Positions 1 to 8,695 of a stretch of 64,000 bases of DNA are shown piece by piece; position 1 is the stretch's first letter, and each line of letters begins with the position of its first letter. A program made the translations under genes and the position numbers. The notes beneath the pieces were generated by a model, which worked only from the letters and a program-made list of their open reading frames with translations, was not told the origin of the DNA and did no database searches. Origin of the DNA: Gammaproteobacteria bacterium HGW-Gammaproteobacteria-15 (GTDB lineage Bacteria > Pseudomonadota > Gammaproteobacteria > Enterobacterales > Alteromonadaceae); the NCBI GenBank assembly GCA_002840125.1, contig PGZF01000002.1:496001-560000 (forward strand), in the 5' to 3' direction.

Positions 1-1209
1 TTGTTGCCACAGCAAAACATCAACGAGCCACTGCGTTTTATTGACTTTGCTGCACCGGTACACGGCGCGGATAACAGCATTCGCGGGGTGGTAGCTACCC
101 ATGTGCACTGGAGCTGGGTGCACGATGTGCTGAGCTCAGTGCTTACCGCTGATGCCGCCAATAACGGCGTCGAGCTGCTAATTCTTGGCAGCGCCGGACA
201 CTGGTTGCACCCGTACGAATATATTGGCCAGTTGGCAGTACCCGCTGATCTGCCACCAGCCGGGCAGGTGGCACTGGTAGATTGGGCGGATAAACAATAC
301 CTTACCAGCCGTATTCGCATTAGCACCCGTTTGGGCGATGATCTGGGTTGGCAACTTATTCTGCGCCAACCGGCAGAGCAGGCACTGGCGCCGGTAGCAA
401 AACTTAACCGCCAGCTTCTGTGGTATGGCGCAATGACTTTATTATTGGCCATGATACTGGCATACCGGCTTGCCAGCCATTTTAGCCGCCCGGTTGAACA
501 ACTGGCCAGCCTGGCACAAAAAGTTGCGCAGGGCGGTGAAAATGTGGTGTTTAACGTTAGCAGCAAGCTGACGGAAATACGTTACCTTAGCGGTGCACTT
601 AGCAGCATGATGATAAAAATGGCTGCCAAGCGCCAGGCATTACTGCAGGCTAACAGCACACTGGAGCAGCAGGTGGCTACACGCACCGCAGATTTAGAGC
701 GTGCCAATGCCAGACTACAACAGCTATCACACAAAGATGCACTAACCGGCATTTATAACCGGCGTGCTGCTGACGAGCGGCTTAAAGCAGAATTTGCTAC
801 AGCAAAACGCAGCAGCCATAGTTATGCTGTGCTGCTGATGGACATTGATCACTTTAAACAGATTAACGACCAGTTTGGCCATGAAACCGGCGATCAGGTT
901 ATTCAGCAAGTTGCTAAATTACTAGACAATACTATCCGCGATAGTGATTTTGTTGCCCGTTACGGCGGTGAAGAGTTTATTGCCGTTTTACCGGCTACTG
1001 ATTTGCATGGTGCTGTTATTATTGCCAATAAACTATGCCGCGATATAGCCAGCCTGGATTTTGCCACTGCGGGCCGGGTAACGATCAGTATTGGTGTAGC
1101 GCCTTCAGCCGCAGATGATACTGATGCCGACACTGTAGTGCGTAAGGCCGATGCTGCTATGTATGAAGCAAAACGCGCTGGCCGTAACCGGGTAATGCCG
1201 CAAGGTTGA
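1..1209 (+). CDS. Membrane diguanylate cyclase, HAMP-GGDEF (5' end cut by window)
   Basis: Makes cyclic di-GMP from two GTP. The visible 402 residues are the end of an extracytoplasmic sensor domain (about 1-135), one membrane segment (about 139-160), a HAMP-like linker and coiled coil (about 161-243) and a GGDEF domain (about 244-400). The active-site loop is GGEEF at 322-326, and an RDSD inhibitory I-site sits five residues before it, so an active, product-inhibited enzyme is expected. The frame is open from base 1, so the true start and most of the periplasmic sensor lie upstream of the window. The ligand of the sensor cannot be told. Confidence 0.9.
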   Translation: MLPQQNINEPLRFIDFAAPVHGADNSIRGVVATHVHWSWVHDVLSSVLTADAANNGVELLILGSAGHWLHPYEYIGQLAVPADLPPAGQVALVDWADKQYLTSRIRISTRLGDDLGWQLILRQPAEQALAPVAKLNRQLLWYGAMTLLLAMILAYRLASHFSRPVEQLASLAQKVAQGGENVVFNVSSKLTEIRYLSGALSSMMIKMAAKRQALLQANSTLEQQVATRTADLERANARLQQLSHKDALTGIYNRRAADERLKAEFATAKRSSHSYAVLLMDIDHFKQINDQFGHETGDQVIQQVAKLLDNTIRDSDFVARYGGEEFIAVLPATDLHGAVIIANKLCRDIASLDFATAGRVTISIGVAPSAADDTDADTVVRKADAAMYEAKRAGRNRVMPQG

Positions 1210-1527
1210 GGCTGTGAAGAAAGATAAATAGAGCAAAGTCTTTGACTATTTGGCATAAATAAATCGCAGTGGTAGTGGATAAGATTAAAAATGACCTTAT
1301 TCAAACTGTATGGTTTTATCCGTTGGGGTAACGCAAGTTACATAAGTTTATCCAGCATAAAATACTTGATTTACATTCCTCTGACAGAATAAACTCTCGC
1401 TCCCACGCAGGGGGCTAACCCCAGGTTGGCAATACCGCGAACTCAAGCCGTCACTCAGTACGCTATGTATAGATTGGCCGTTATTGGCAAAGCCAGGTAC
1501 CGTATTAATCAAAGATGAGATGTAGTT
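1210..1527. other. 318-bp intergenic region, possible structured leader
   Basis: No gene seen. The part nearest the CHAP gene (about 1400-1505) is more GC-rich and holds a short hairpin GGGG-GCTAA-CCCC near 1411-1423, plus two TTGGC-containing stretches. It could be a structured 5' UTR of the downstream gene, but it does not match any riboswitch consensus I know. The AT-rich part (1210-1390) probably carries the promoter. Confidence 0.35.
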
Positions 1528-2457
1528 GTGAATAAAAAAATCATGTGGCTGGCTGCTGTATTGGTAGCGGCTGCAGCAGTGTTGGGTGGCTATCAGGTTA
1601 TTACCCGCATGCCACTGGGTAGCAGTGTTTCGCCGGGTACGCAGATTGATGAATTAAACGGCGTGGCTATTTACTACAACGGCGGGGTAAATCAATCGCA
1701 TGGCAGAAATTTAACCGCTTCCGGTTACAACCTTGGTATCAGGTACCAGTGTATTGAGTTTGTAAAACGCTATTACTATGAAAGGTTTGGCCACCAGATG
1801 CCAGACTCTTACGGGCACGCCAAAACATTTTTTGACCAAACCCTGCCTGATGGCGCCTTAAATGAACAACGCGCTTTACTGCAATACCATAACGGCAGCA
1901 ATACCATGCCAGCGCCGGACGACATTATTGTTTATGCCCCGTCGCTGTTTAATCCTTATGGCCATGTGGCTATTGTAGCCCAGGTAAATCCGTATGCTGT
2001 TGTTATAGCACAGCAAAATGCCGGGCCGGTGTATTCGTCCCGCGAGGCCATACCCCTTTCCCGGCAAGATAACGGCTATCGGCTTGGGAGCGGCCGCGTA
2101 CTGGGCTGGTTGCGCTTGCCGCATCAGCTTAACCAGGCGCTGCGACTTAGCCCGGTAGCCGGCAACTTTAACCCGGATGCCAACTTTGTTTACCGTGATA
2201 TGGTCGGCGGCCCTTATTTTGATGAATGGTATCTGGGTGGTGATCTGGTTGGCAGAACTAACCTCATATTGGAACGGGAGGGTAAGTCCGGCAGTTTAGC
2301 CATGCCGGTCGCGATAACCTGTGAATCACGTACGTTAGCTGTCACCGGTGACGGGCTGGTGTTTGGCCATATGGCGATATCTGCAGCAGAAGCACAGAAC
2401 TATCTTACTGCTGATATTACCGCTGCCGTTATTGATAATGCCTGCGTAAACCACTAA
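1528..2457 (+). CDS. Membrane-anchored CHAP-domain amidase/peptidase
   Basis: Probable cell-wall or glutathionylspermidine-type amidase of the CHAP (NlpC/P60-like cysteine peptidase) superfamily. An N-terminal hydrophobic segment (residues 5-24) anchors or exports it. The CHAP domain follows at about 45-200, with the likely nucleophile Cys75 in RYQCIEFV and His146 in NPYGHVAIV, the order expected for this fold. The C-terminal 100 residues are a beta-rich extension with no recognised family. The start is GTG; no strong ribosome site is visible, and an in-frame ATG lies at 1543. Resemblance to the amidase half of glutathionylspermidine synthetase (same Cys context) is family knowledge; the substrate here is unknown. 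Confidence 0.75.
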   Translation: MNKKIMWLAAVLVAAAAVLGGYQVITRMPLGSSVSPGTQIDELNGVAIYYNGGVNQSHGRNLTASGYNLGIRYQCIEFVKRYYYERFGHQMPDSYGHAKTFFDQTLPDGALNEQRALLQYHNGSNTMPAPDDIIVYAPSLFNPYGHVAIVAQVNPYAVVIAQQNAGPVYSSREAIPLSRQDNGYRLGSGRVLGWLRLPHQLNQALRLSPVAGNFNPDANFVYRDMVGGPYFDEWYLGGDLVGRTNLILEREGKSGSLAMPVAITCESRTLAVTGDGLVFGHMAISAAEAQNYLTADITAAVIDNACVNH

Positions 2458-2494
2458 CTGCGGCTATTACTAAAAAGTACTTATTGGATCAGAT

Positions 2495-3190
2495 ATGAAA
2501 GCAATTGCAATCGTTAAATATTTATTCACCTTGGTTGGCGTCGCTATGCTGGCGGGGGCCTTTTTTGTCTACAACAGTACCAGTGCATTTCTAATAGACG
2601 CCGCAACGGCGGAGGGTATAGTGGTTGAGCTGTTAGTATCACGCACGAGTGATTCCATTAGTTACCGGCCTTTAGTTGAGTTTACTGCCCAAAACGGCCA
2701 GGTAATTGAATTTGCGCCCACTGCCGGTAGTAATCCGGCACGTTATGCCCAAGGCGAGCAGGTAGAAGTGCTGTACCAGACAGCGCGGCCATCAGATGCC
2801 AAAATTAATGATTTCTTTTCGCTGTGGGGCGTTGCGCTTATTTTAGCCGCTATGGGCGCGGTGTTTTTCCTGGTAGGCGCCGGTATTATTGTGTATATCG
2901 CGTTAAAAGGCCGGCAGGATGAAATGCTAAAAACCAGTGGCGTAGCTATAGAAACCCGGTACCAGAGCGTTGAGCAGAATACGGCGTTGTCTGTTAACGG
3001 TAAACACCCGTTTCGGGTGCTAACGCAATGGCAAAACCCTGCCACGTCTGATATTCACATCTTTAAAAGTAATAATCTGTGGTTTGACCCGTCCGCTTAT
3101 ATTAACCAGGAAACGATCAGAGTATTTATCGCCCAGGGCAACCCGGAGAAATACTACGTTGATTTATCGTTTTTGCCCAAGCTGAAATAG
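2495..3190 (+). CDS. DUF3592 membrane protein
   Basis: 231-residue inner-membrane protein with two hydrophobic segments (about 5-27 and 108-135). Between them lies an extracytoplasmic domain of the DUF3592 type, with the typical pattern of a YRPLVEF strand followed by GEQVEVLYQ and P-x-DA. A C-terminal cytoplasmic region of about 95 residues follows. Function unknown for the family. It starts 37 bp after the CHAP gene on the same strand, so the two may be co-transcribed. Confidence 0.7.
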   Translation: MKAIAIVKYLFTLVGVAMLAGAFFVYNSTSAFLIDAATAEGIVVELLVSRTSDSISYRPLVEFTAQNGQVIEFAPTAGSNPARYAQGEQVEVLYQTARPSDAKINDFFSLWGVALILAAMGAVFFLVGAGIIVYIALKGRQDEMLKTSGVAIETRYQSVEQNTALSVNGKHPFRVLTQWQNPATSDIHIFKSNNLWFDPSAYINQETIRVFIAQGNPEKYYVDLSFLPKLK

Positions 3191-3213
3191 CGGAATATAT
3201 ACAACGCTTATTG

Positions 3214-3885
3214 TCAGGCATAGGCCACCCATCCTCTGAACCCTAAGCCAATATAGAAGGTGCTGATGTGTGAAAAACCTGCTTTTTGCATCAGCGCTTC
3301 ATCTTGCTCCGGTGAAAGAATCGGCAGTTGCTGGCCAATTGCAGCTACCGAAGCTTTTGCTTGTTCAGCACCAATGCCGGATAAAATAGCAAATTCAGCG
3401 CATCGGGTCAGCCATAAATCACGCTCTGCACCGGTTTGAGAAATACTGTAGTGCACGGCAACAAGTGCGCCGCCGGGCTTCAAGCGCGCATGAATTTCAC
3501 AAAGTGTTCTGTAGCGTTCAGCGTCGTTGGTAAAGTGCAGTGTTAACAAACAAGACGCCGCATCAAATGGCCCCTTGGGCGCGACATCGATAAAGCCGAG
3601 GTGCAGCTGAACACGGGGCGCCAGTGATCCCAGACTGGTTCTTGCCATAGCCAGCATTTCTGCAGAGGGATCAACGCCATCAAATGTCCAACCGGGAAAT
3701 AACCGGGCGAAGACATTAAGTTCCATACCGCCGCCGGCCCCAACAACTAAGACTCGGCCGTTAGCGGGCGTGCGTTCGGCCAGCAGTAATGCTGACATAC
3801 GATGTATGTCATGCAGTCCGGGAACGCGCCGGAGGGTGTTTTCTGCATAGCCGGCAATGGCCTTCGGGTCTGAAAAAGATGACAT
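3214..3885 (-). CDS. Class I SAM-dependent methyltransferase
   Basis: Cytoplasmic Rossmann-fold methyltransferase of 223 residues. Motif I is VLVVGAGGGME near residues 46-56, followed by the acidic ribose contact in GVDPSAEML and a late motif around LKPGGALVAVHYS. The start at 3885 is preferred over an in-frame ATG at 3906 because AGGAG stands seven bases upstream. Substrate unknown. It is convergent with the DUF3592 gene (23 bp between the stop codons). Confidence 0.8.
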   Translation of the reverse strand: MSSFSDPKAIAGYAENTLRRVPGLHDIHRMSALLLAERTPANGRVLVVGAGGGMELNVFARLFPGWTFDGVDPSAEMLAMARTSLGSLAPRVQLHLGFIDVAPKGPFDAASCLLTLHFTNDAERYRTLCEIHARLKPGGALVAVHYSISQTGAERDLWLTRCAEFAILSGIGAEQAKASVAAIGQQLPILSPEQDEALMQKAGFSHISTFYIGLGFRGWVAYA

Positions 3886-4208
3886 GCTGTAGCTCCTGGC
3901 TCCCATTAAGGGGCTGATAATAGTTTTCTAAATGACTGTTCAAACAGAAGATGCAATAAAGGTAAGAGGTAAATCGATTTCTCAGACCACTTAAAGTAAC
4001 ATGTATAGTTACATGAACAACTGGGCATGGCAATACATGTAACCTTAAAGGTTTCCTGATGGGTGATAAGTGAGATTACCGCTATACTGTTAACGGGACG
4101 CATATAAGTCATTGTAAGTTATCTGGAAAGGTCGTAATGTGAAGTGCATTAAATTTACAAAGGCGGAAAAGTTCCAAAACCGGGGCATTATTGAGAGGGA
4201 TTTTTAAA
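3886..4208. other. Divergent intergenic region
   Basis: About 320 bp between the methyltransferase (leftward) and a small lipoprotein (rightward). It is AT-rich and must hold both promoters. A short inverted repeat GTAAC-ATGTATA-GTTAC lies near 3996-4012, with a further TACATGTAAC at about 4033. No gene or known RNA recognised. Confidence 0.4.
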
Positions 4209-4493
4209 GTGAAAAATGCGACAGTATTATTGCTGCTTTCAGTACTTTTGAGTGGCTGTGTAATGGTTCCGCAAGATGACCTGACGAAGGTTAATCGTTG
4301 TGAAATCTCAAGTGACCGCAAAACGCTCAAAGTCGTCAACGGTTTCGAAGACACTAATACCTTCTATTCGATCAGCGGGCTAGTTCTTCTTCCAATTTCA
4401 GGCGTATTGTCAGGGACTTATGTAGCTGTTAATAATATTTATCACCTTGGGGAGGAGCGTTTTGTTTGTGGTCCTGAAAAGCAGCAAATATAA
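4209..4493 (+). CDS. Small lipoprotein, unknown function
   Basis: 94-residue putative lipoprotein. A hydrophobic signal ends in a lipobox LLSGC, with the lipidated Cys at about residue 17 of the chosen start. The mature part has a second hydrophobic stretch (SISGLVLLPISGVLSG), so it may sit flat on or partly in the membrane. The GTG start at 4209 is chosen because GAGAGGGA stands eight bases upstream; a TTG at 4191 would overlap that site. No family recognised. Confidence 0.6.
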   Translation: MKNATVLLLLSVLLSGCVMVPQDDLTKVNRCEISSDRKTLKVVNGFEDTNTFYSISGLVLLPISGVLSGTYVAVNNIYHLGEERFVCGPEKQQI

Positions 4494-4712
4494 CATGCTG
4501 TTGAATTCAATTTCTTTGTTATCCGGTGCTGTAATGCAGTTAGCACCAGGTTCAGCTGGTTTTGCACGCTGGCTTTAGTGTCGTTCTTATGCGCAGTACT
4601 TGGCTTTGATATTGCTTGCGCTGTTGTAGGGTTTGGAAATCATTGTTTTGAGAAATGGCAACAAGATCCAATCTAAAGAAGACGTACGTTGTAATATAAA
4701 GGGCCGTAAAAA

Positions 4713-5411
4713 TTGAAGTTAGTGCTATTACCCGGAATGGATGGAACCGGAATGCTGTTTGACCCGCTGGTGGCGAATATTCAAGGCATGGAGGTAGTGG
4801 TTTTACCGTTACCAACTGAAGGTGCGCAAGATTATAAAGCTCTGTCACAGGACATATTAAAACGTCTTCCGAACGAAGACTTTATTCTCGTTGCAGAGTC
4901 ATTCTCCGGTGGTATTGCCGCATTGCTATCACAGCAGCTAATCCCGCATTTAAAAGGCATAATCTTCGTTGCTTCTTTCTTATCGGGGCCTAAAAAGATG
5001 GTTGCGCGTTTTGCGTCGCTATTACCAATACGCTATTTAGCCCGCCTGCCGTTTTCTGGTATTGTTTACAGGCTTTTCTTTTTGGGGAAAGACGCCGGCA
5101 ATAATGAAATCGAGTTGTTGAAAAATGCTATAGATGCCGTTCCAACCAAGACACTTAAACTAAGGCTAAAAGTCATCGCCCAGGCAAAATATGGCGGCTT
5201 TAAGTCGGGCGTTCCGGCTGTACATATTGGCGCGGCAAACGATATGCTGGTGCATCCACAGAAAAAGCTGGAGTTTGTACAAGCATACAGCGACATTACA
5301 TTTGCAGAGCTTGTCGGCCCTCATTTTATTCTTCAGGCTAAACCCAAAGAGGGGGCGACAGCGATTATAGAGGCTGTAAGCCTTTTAACCGGTAAAGTAA
5401 CAAAAGCCTGA
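4713..5411 (+). CDS. Alpha/beta hydrolase
   Basis: 232-residue cytoplasmic alpha/beta hydrolase. The oxyanion strand is LVLLPGMDGTG at 3-13. The nucleophile elbow is A-E-S-F-S at 61-65 (probable Ser63), with Asp177 in GAANDMLVHP and His204 in VGPHFILQ completing the triad. The elbow lacks the usual flanking glycines (small Ala and Ser instead), which is tolerated in the superfamily. It starts at TTG with AAAGGG ten bases upstream. Specificity is unknown; esterase or thioesterase activity is a guess from the fold. Confidence 0.75.
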   Translation: MKLVLLPGMDGTGMLFDPLVANIQGMEVVVLPLPTEGAQDYKALSQDILKRLPNEDFILVAESFSGGIAALLSQQLIPHLKGIIFVASFLSGPKKMVARFASLLPIRYLARLPFSGIVYRLFFLGKDAGNNEIELLKNAIDAVPTKTLKLRLKVIAQAKYGGFKSGVPAVHIGAANDMLVHPQKKLEFVQAYSDITFAELVGPHFILQAKPKEGATAIIEAVSLLTGKVTKA

Positions 5412-5477
5412 TAACACCGCAGCTTTTTAGCGTTAAGGACCGCTGCGGTAAGAACAGTGTCAAAAATGGAGCAATGA

Positions 5478-6074
5478 ATGTCAGAAGTGTTGTTTTTCCC
5501 GGTTATTGAAGTTGAGCGGTTAACATTGAAACCTTTAGTATCCGCTGATTCGGCCAGTTTACTGGAAATATTTTCTGATCCTGAGGTCATGAAGTACTGG
5601 AATACTGCACCCTGGTCTGGCATTCAGGATGCTTATCGTTTCGTAGATAACAGCAACGATGCGATGCAGCGTCAAGAATCACTGGTGCTTGGCGTATATC
5701 TTAAGTCTACCGCTGAGTTGGTTGGCAAATGTATGTTGTTTAGTTATGACAAAGAATCGAAACGGGCTGAAATCGGTTTTGGTTTAAGCCGGGCTTGTTG
5801 GGGGAAGGGCTATATTACTGAGGCTGGTGAAGCATTAATTCAATATGGCTTCAATTCTCTGGGTCTTCGCCGGATTGAGGCTGAAATCGACCCGGATAAC
5901 CAGTCCTCAGCAAAAGCACTAGAAAAGCTTGGGTTCTATCAAGAGGGCTTACTGAGGCAGCGCTGGGAAATCAATGGTATTGTTTCTGATTCCGCACTAT
6001 ATGGAAGATTGGCCAGTGATCCTTCACCACAGCATATCAAAGCCATGTACACGTCAAACGCCTGTGCAGTGTAA
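5478..6074 (+). CDS. GNAT N-acetyltransferase, RimJ-like
   Basis: 198-residue acetyltransferase of the GNAT superfamily. It has the RimJ/RimL layout: ERLTLKPLVSADSASLLEIFSDPEVMKYW at the N-terminus, acetyl-CoA loop RACWGKGYITEAGEAL at about 98-115, and the LGLRRIEAEIDPDNQSSAKALEKLGF signature after it. Such enzymes acetylate alpha-amino groups of proteins or small amines; the target here cannot be told. ATG with GGAG seven bases upstream. Confidence 0.85.
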   Translation: MSEVLFFPVIEVERLTLKPLVSADSASLLEIFSDPEVMKYWNTAPWSGIQDAYRFVDNSNDAMQRQESLVLGVYLKSTAELVGKCMLFSYDKESKRAEIGFGLSRACWGKGYITEAGEALIQYGFNSLGLRRIEAEIDPDNQSSAKALEKLGFYQEGLLRQRWEINGIVSDSALYGRLASDPSPQHIKAMYTSNACAV

Positions 6075-6133
6075 GCAGGCTATAACCACGCGGCGCTATA
6101 ACGTATTCTAATTTCAATCTTTGAGGGGATTTC

Positions 6134-6487
6134 ATGAACGGCCCGGCAAAACATGGTGCGTTAGTTTATTCAAACAACATAAAAAATCTGGCCAAGTTTT
6201 ACACAAGGCTTTTTGCGATGGAAGTGAACCGGGAGACAACTGAGCTGATTAGCCTTGTTAAAGATGGCTTTAATATTATTATTCATACGCCACCGGCAAC
6301 CATACCGCAGCCGGATTTTAATAGCGTAAAATTGTTTTTAACCGTTGATAATATTGAAGAAGCAAAGCTAAAAGCAGAAGAGCTGGGTGGCCGCTCTTTT
6401 GAAGGTTTATGGTCTAATCCGCTGTTTACTGTGTGTAATATTGCAGATTCAGATGGCAACCATATCCAGCTACGCCAGTTCAGATAA
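6134..6487 (+). CDS. VOC-family (glyoxalase/bleomycin-resistance fold) protein
   Basis: 117-residue single vicinal-oxygen-chelate module with the paired beta-alpha-beta-beta-beta units: ALVYSNNIKNLAKFYTRLF at the start and NIADSDGNHIQLRQF at the end. Family members are metal-dependent enzymes or ligand-binding resistance proteins; no substrate can be assigned. Good ribosome site GAGGGGA before the ATG. Lies in a same-strand run of small enzyme genes. Confidence 0.75.
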   Translation: MNGPAKHGALVYSNNIKNLAKFYTRLFAMEVNRETTELISLVKDGFNIIIHTPPATIPQPDFNSVKLFLTVDNIEEAKLKAEELGGRSFEGLWSNPLFTVCNIADSDGNHIQLRQFR

Positions 6488-6535
6488 CAGCGCGGCAGCT
6501 TAACCTAACTCATTGCTGATGCTAGCCAAATACTA

Positions 6536-7063
6536 ATGGAAAATCCGTTGATAAACATCGAAAAAAACCGCTTAATCCTAAGCCCGCTACAGCATCAGCA
6601 TTGGCCGTTGTTTTTGCGCTTGCATAGCGAACCGCAAATAGTGGCGTTGTGCTTTGATGTACCGCCGCAAGATGTTATCCGGCAGAAGTTTGCATCGCGC
6701 CTTGGGGATTGGACGCCCGACAGCGAGAAATGGCTCGGGCTGGTGGTGGCCGATAAAGTTAGCGGCGCAGAGCTGGGTGTTACCGGCTTTGTATTAAAAG
6801 GCGGCATTGCCGAAGTGGGTTATCTGTTTTTACCTGAGTTCTACGGCAAAGGCTATGCGGTGGAATCCCTGCAAGGGCTGATTAACTGGGCCACTGCAAC
6901 ACAGCAGATAAACCGTTATCAGGCAGTGGTGACCGAGGGTAATGCTGCATCAGAAAAGGTATTAATCAAATGCGGTTTTGTATTGCAGCGTATTGAAGCC
7001 AATGCACATAATATCGGCGGCAAGTATTTTGCTGACCATATATACCGGTTGTCTCAGGAATAG
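6536..7063 (+). CDS. GNAT N-acetyltransferase
   Basis: 175-residue GNAT-family acetyltransferase of the RimJ/RimL type. It has the NRLILSPLQHQHWPLFLRLHSEP opening, the acetyl-CoA binding loop LPEFYGKGYAVESLQGL at about 100-116, and EKVLIKCGFVLQ near the C-terminus. The ATG at 6536 has only a weak ribosome site. Substrate unknown; it is distinct in sequence from the GNAT 1 kb upstream. Confidence 0.8.
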   Translation: MENPLINIEKNRLILSPLQHQHWPLFLRLHSEPQIVALCFDVPPQDVIRQKFASRLGDWTPDSEKWLGLVVADKVSGAELGVTGFVLKGGIAEVGYLFLPEFYGKGYAVESLQGLINWATATQQINRYQAVVTEGNAASEKVLIKCGFVLQRIEANAHNIGGKYFADHIYRLSQE

Positions 7064-7094
7064 ACCAGATTGTAGTTGTCAGGCTAAAGCCGGT

Positions 7095-7122
7095 TTGACA
7101 CTTGGCGTTGTTTCACTATGAT
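7095..7122 (+). promoter_or_regulatory. Sigma-70 promoter for the DUF4160/DUF2442 pair
   Basis: TTGACA at 7095-7100, a 16-bp spacer and TATGAT at 7117-7122: a near-consensus -35/-10 pair. The -10 box overlaps an upstream in-frame ATG (7118), which supports the downstream start at 7148 for the DUF4160 gene. Confidence 0.75.
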
Positions 7123-7147
7123 GGAACTATATTTTGAGGATACACTA

Positions 7148-7405
7148 ATGCCAGTGATCAGCAGATTTTACGGAATTGTGATTGCCATGTATTTTAACGA
7201 TCACAACCCACCGCATTTTCATGCGAAATATTCTGGTTACGAAGCGCTATTTTCATTTGATGGAACCATACTTGAAGGCGAGTTACCTAAACGGGCCGCT
7301 GTGTTTGTGCAGGAATGGATTACACTACATCAGGCTGAGTTGGAAGAAAACTGGCGCCGTGCCAGAGTTGGTGAACCGCTTAATTACATTGCACCACTGG
7401 AGTAG
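7148..7405 (+). CDS. DUF4160 protein (toxin-antitoxin-like pair, first gene)
   Basis: 85-residue DUF4160 protein, recognised by GIVIAMYFNDHNPPHFHAKY and the WITLHQAELEENWRRA helix near the end. TGAGGA stands seven bases before the ATG at 7148. DUF4160 and DUF2442 genes occur as neighbours in many bacteria and are usually treated as a putative type II toxin-antitoxin pair; no biochemical activity is established that I can cite. Three bases separate it from the next gene, so translation is coupled. Confidence 0.8.
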   Translation: MPVISRFYGIVIAMYFNDHNPPHFHAKYSGYEALFSFDGTILEGELPKRAAVFVQEWITLHQAELEENWRRARVGEPLNYIAPLE

Positions 7406-7408
7406 GTT

Positions 7409-7660
7409 ATGTTGCACATTAAAGCTGCGAAATACGTAACTGATTACATTATTTGGGTTGCGTTTGATGATGGTACGTCAGGCGAGATAGATTTGGATGG
7501 CGCACTAAAAGGCCCAGTGTTTGAACCGCTAAAAGACTTAGCAATATTTCGGAAAGTAGCAGTTGATCCTGAATTGGAAACTGTTGTCTGGCCCAATGGA
7601 GCTGACTTAGCGCCTGAGTTTTTAAAACAACTACATCTGAAGCAAATGCAGCCAGCGTAA
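7409..7660 (+). CDS. DUF2442 protein (toxin-antitoxin-like pair, second gene)
   Basis: 83-residue DUF2442 protein. Its signature parts are FDDGTSGEIDLDGALKG, a short middle strand, and the terminal VVWPNGADLAPEFL. Overlapping in operon layout with the DUF4160 gene just upstream and driven by the same promoter. The partnership suggests an antitoxin or regulator role for one member, but which is which is not settled by sequence. Confidence 0.8.
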   Translation: MLHIKAAKYVTDYIIWVAFDDGTSGEIDLDGALKGPVFEPLKDLAIFRKVAVDPELETVVWPNGADLAPEFLKQLHLKQMQPA

Positions 7661-7790
7661 AGCGCTGACTGCTCCAACTGCAATTCCCCGGTTATTCTTT
7701 CGCCTCTATCCCTTGTTTCTGGCCATGATCACCACAGTATAAAACGGTTCGGCGAACCGATAGCGGCGAAGATGATCAGTTTATTATAGT
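7661..7790. other. Convergent intergenic region with small hairpin
   Basis: 130 bp between two converging genes. It contains a hairpin CGGTTC-GGC-GAACCG near 7745-7759, without a clear T-run. It may help terminate one or both transcripts. Confidence 0.3.
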
Positions 7791-8684
7791 TTAAAGCTCA
7801 AGATACTGCGGCCAACCAAGTAACGGGTTGCTTAGGCCTTGTTTGCCTTCAAAAGCGTCAAGCTTTTCCGGTGAGGCGTCGGTTTGTGCCATGGCCTGAT
7901 AGTCTTTGGCAAATTTTAATGTTCGTAGCAGCGCCGGGATAAAATGCTGGCCTAAGTCAGCGCGGATAGCGTCGGCATTGGCTGCGGGTAATTCTGCCAG
8001 AGTGGCTTCAGTTTGTAGCTGGAAGAAGGTGTCGTTAAACCAGTGCGGTTGCAGCGCAATATTGCGAAGGCGTTTTTTTAAATCCTGGCGTACTTTATCG
8101 CCACCGGTAAGCGCGCGGTAAAATACCACTTCGGCCAGCACTTCTTCTAAGCTGAAATGCTCAAATTCGTCAAAGTGTGTGCGGGCATAAAACTGCTGCT
8201 GCAGCAACTGCATCGACTGAGTGCGGCGGTGATCTTTCAGTGCCTGTTGGTACTGTGCCCAGCCGTTCCATTCTTCGGCGTCAGGCGGTGTAGCAATATT
8301 TTGCAGCAGTTGTTCTTCCACCTCGCCGTACAGCGAGCTTTTACCGGTATTTTTGCTGACGGTGCTTAGCATGTTCCAGCCTTTTTGAAACGGCTTTACC
8401 ACGCCTTCCGGCGCCAGCAGCAGCGTTAGGGCTCGCTCCGGGTCATTATCGCTAAGCTCCTGCAACCCTAAACTTACTACGCCGATAATGTCGTGCGCGG
8501 CTTGCTCCAGCAGATGCATTTTGTATTTATTGTAGAATTTATCGGCAAATTTTAAGCTCATCAGCACAGCTTTGCTTTTAATTTGCTGCAAATCATTACT
8601 GCTGAGCTTGTCGTCGGCTTGTGCTTTGGTAATAACCTGAGTTAAAAACGGACCAAAACTGCCGTCGCGTAGCATTAACTGCAT
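7791..8684 (-). CDS. Unknown protein, last gene of J-domain operon
   Basis: 297-residue soluble protein, predicted largely alpha-helical, with no signal peptide or membrane segment and no family I recognise. Starts 11 bp after the previous gene of the operon, which places it in a four-gene unit headed by a J-domain protein (10353). Gln- and Leu-rich helices (MQLLQQQF, LLEQAAHDIIG) suggest protein-protein interaction, but no catalytic motif is visible. A role with the J protein in chaperone delivery is inference from context only. Confidence 0.6.
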   Translation of the reverse strand: MQLMLRDGSFGPFLTQVITKAQADDKLSSNDLQQIKSKAVLMSLKFADKFYNKYKMHLLEQAAHDIIGVVSLGLQELSDNDPERALTLLLAPEGVVKPFQKGWNMLSTVSKNTGKSSLYGEVEEQLLQNIATPPDAEEWNGWAQYQQALKDHRRTQSMQLLQQQFYARTHFDEFEHFSLEEVLAEVVFYRALTGGDKVRQDLKKRLRNIALQPHWFNDTFFQLQTEATLAELPAANADAIRADLGQHFIPALLRTLKFAKDYQAMAQTDASPEKLDAFEGKQGLSNPLLGWPQYLEL

Positions 8685-8695
8685 GAGTAAGTTCC

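Noticed and set aside
1400-1505. Possible cyclic-di-GMP riboswitch before the CHAP gene (CACGCAGGGGGCTAACC looks like part of GEMM).
   Set aside because: The essential ACGCAAAGCC core and the GAAA-capped stem are absent on both strands.
4540-4566. GGTGCT...AGCACC hairpin with GTTAGCACC, resembling an attC core.
   Set aside because: No paired R''/L'' boxes at attC spacing; likely a chance or terminator-like hairpin.
4209-7063. Run of small accessory genes that might be another integron cassette array, with TAACA-C-GCGGC-like sequence after several stops.
   Set aside because: No GTTRRRY core with a complementary R'' could be found; the short GC stretches look like weak terminators (for example CCGCAGC/GCTGCGG near 5420-5445).
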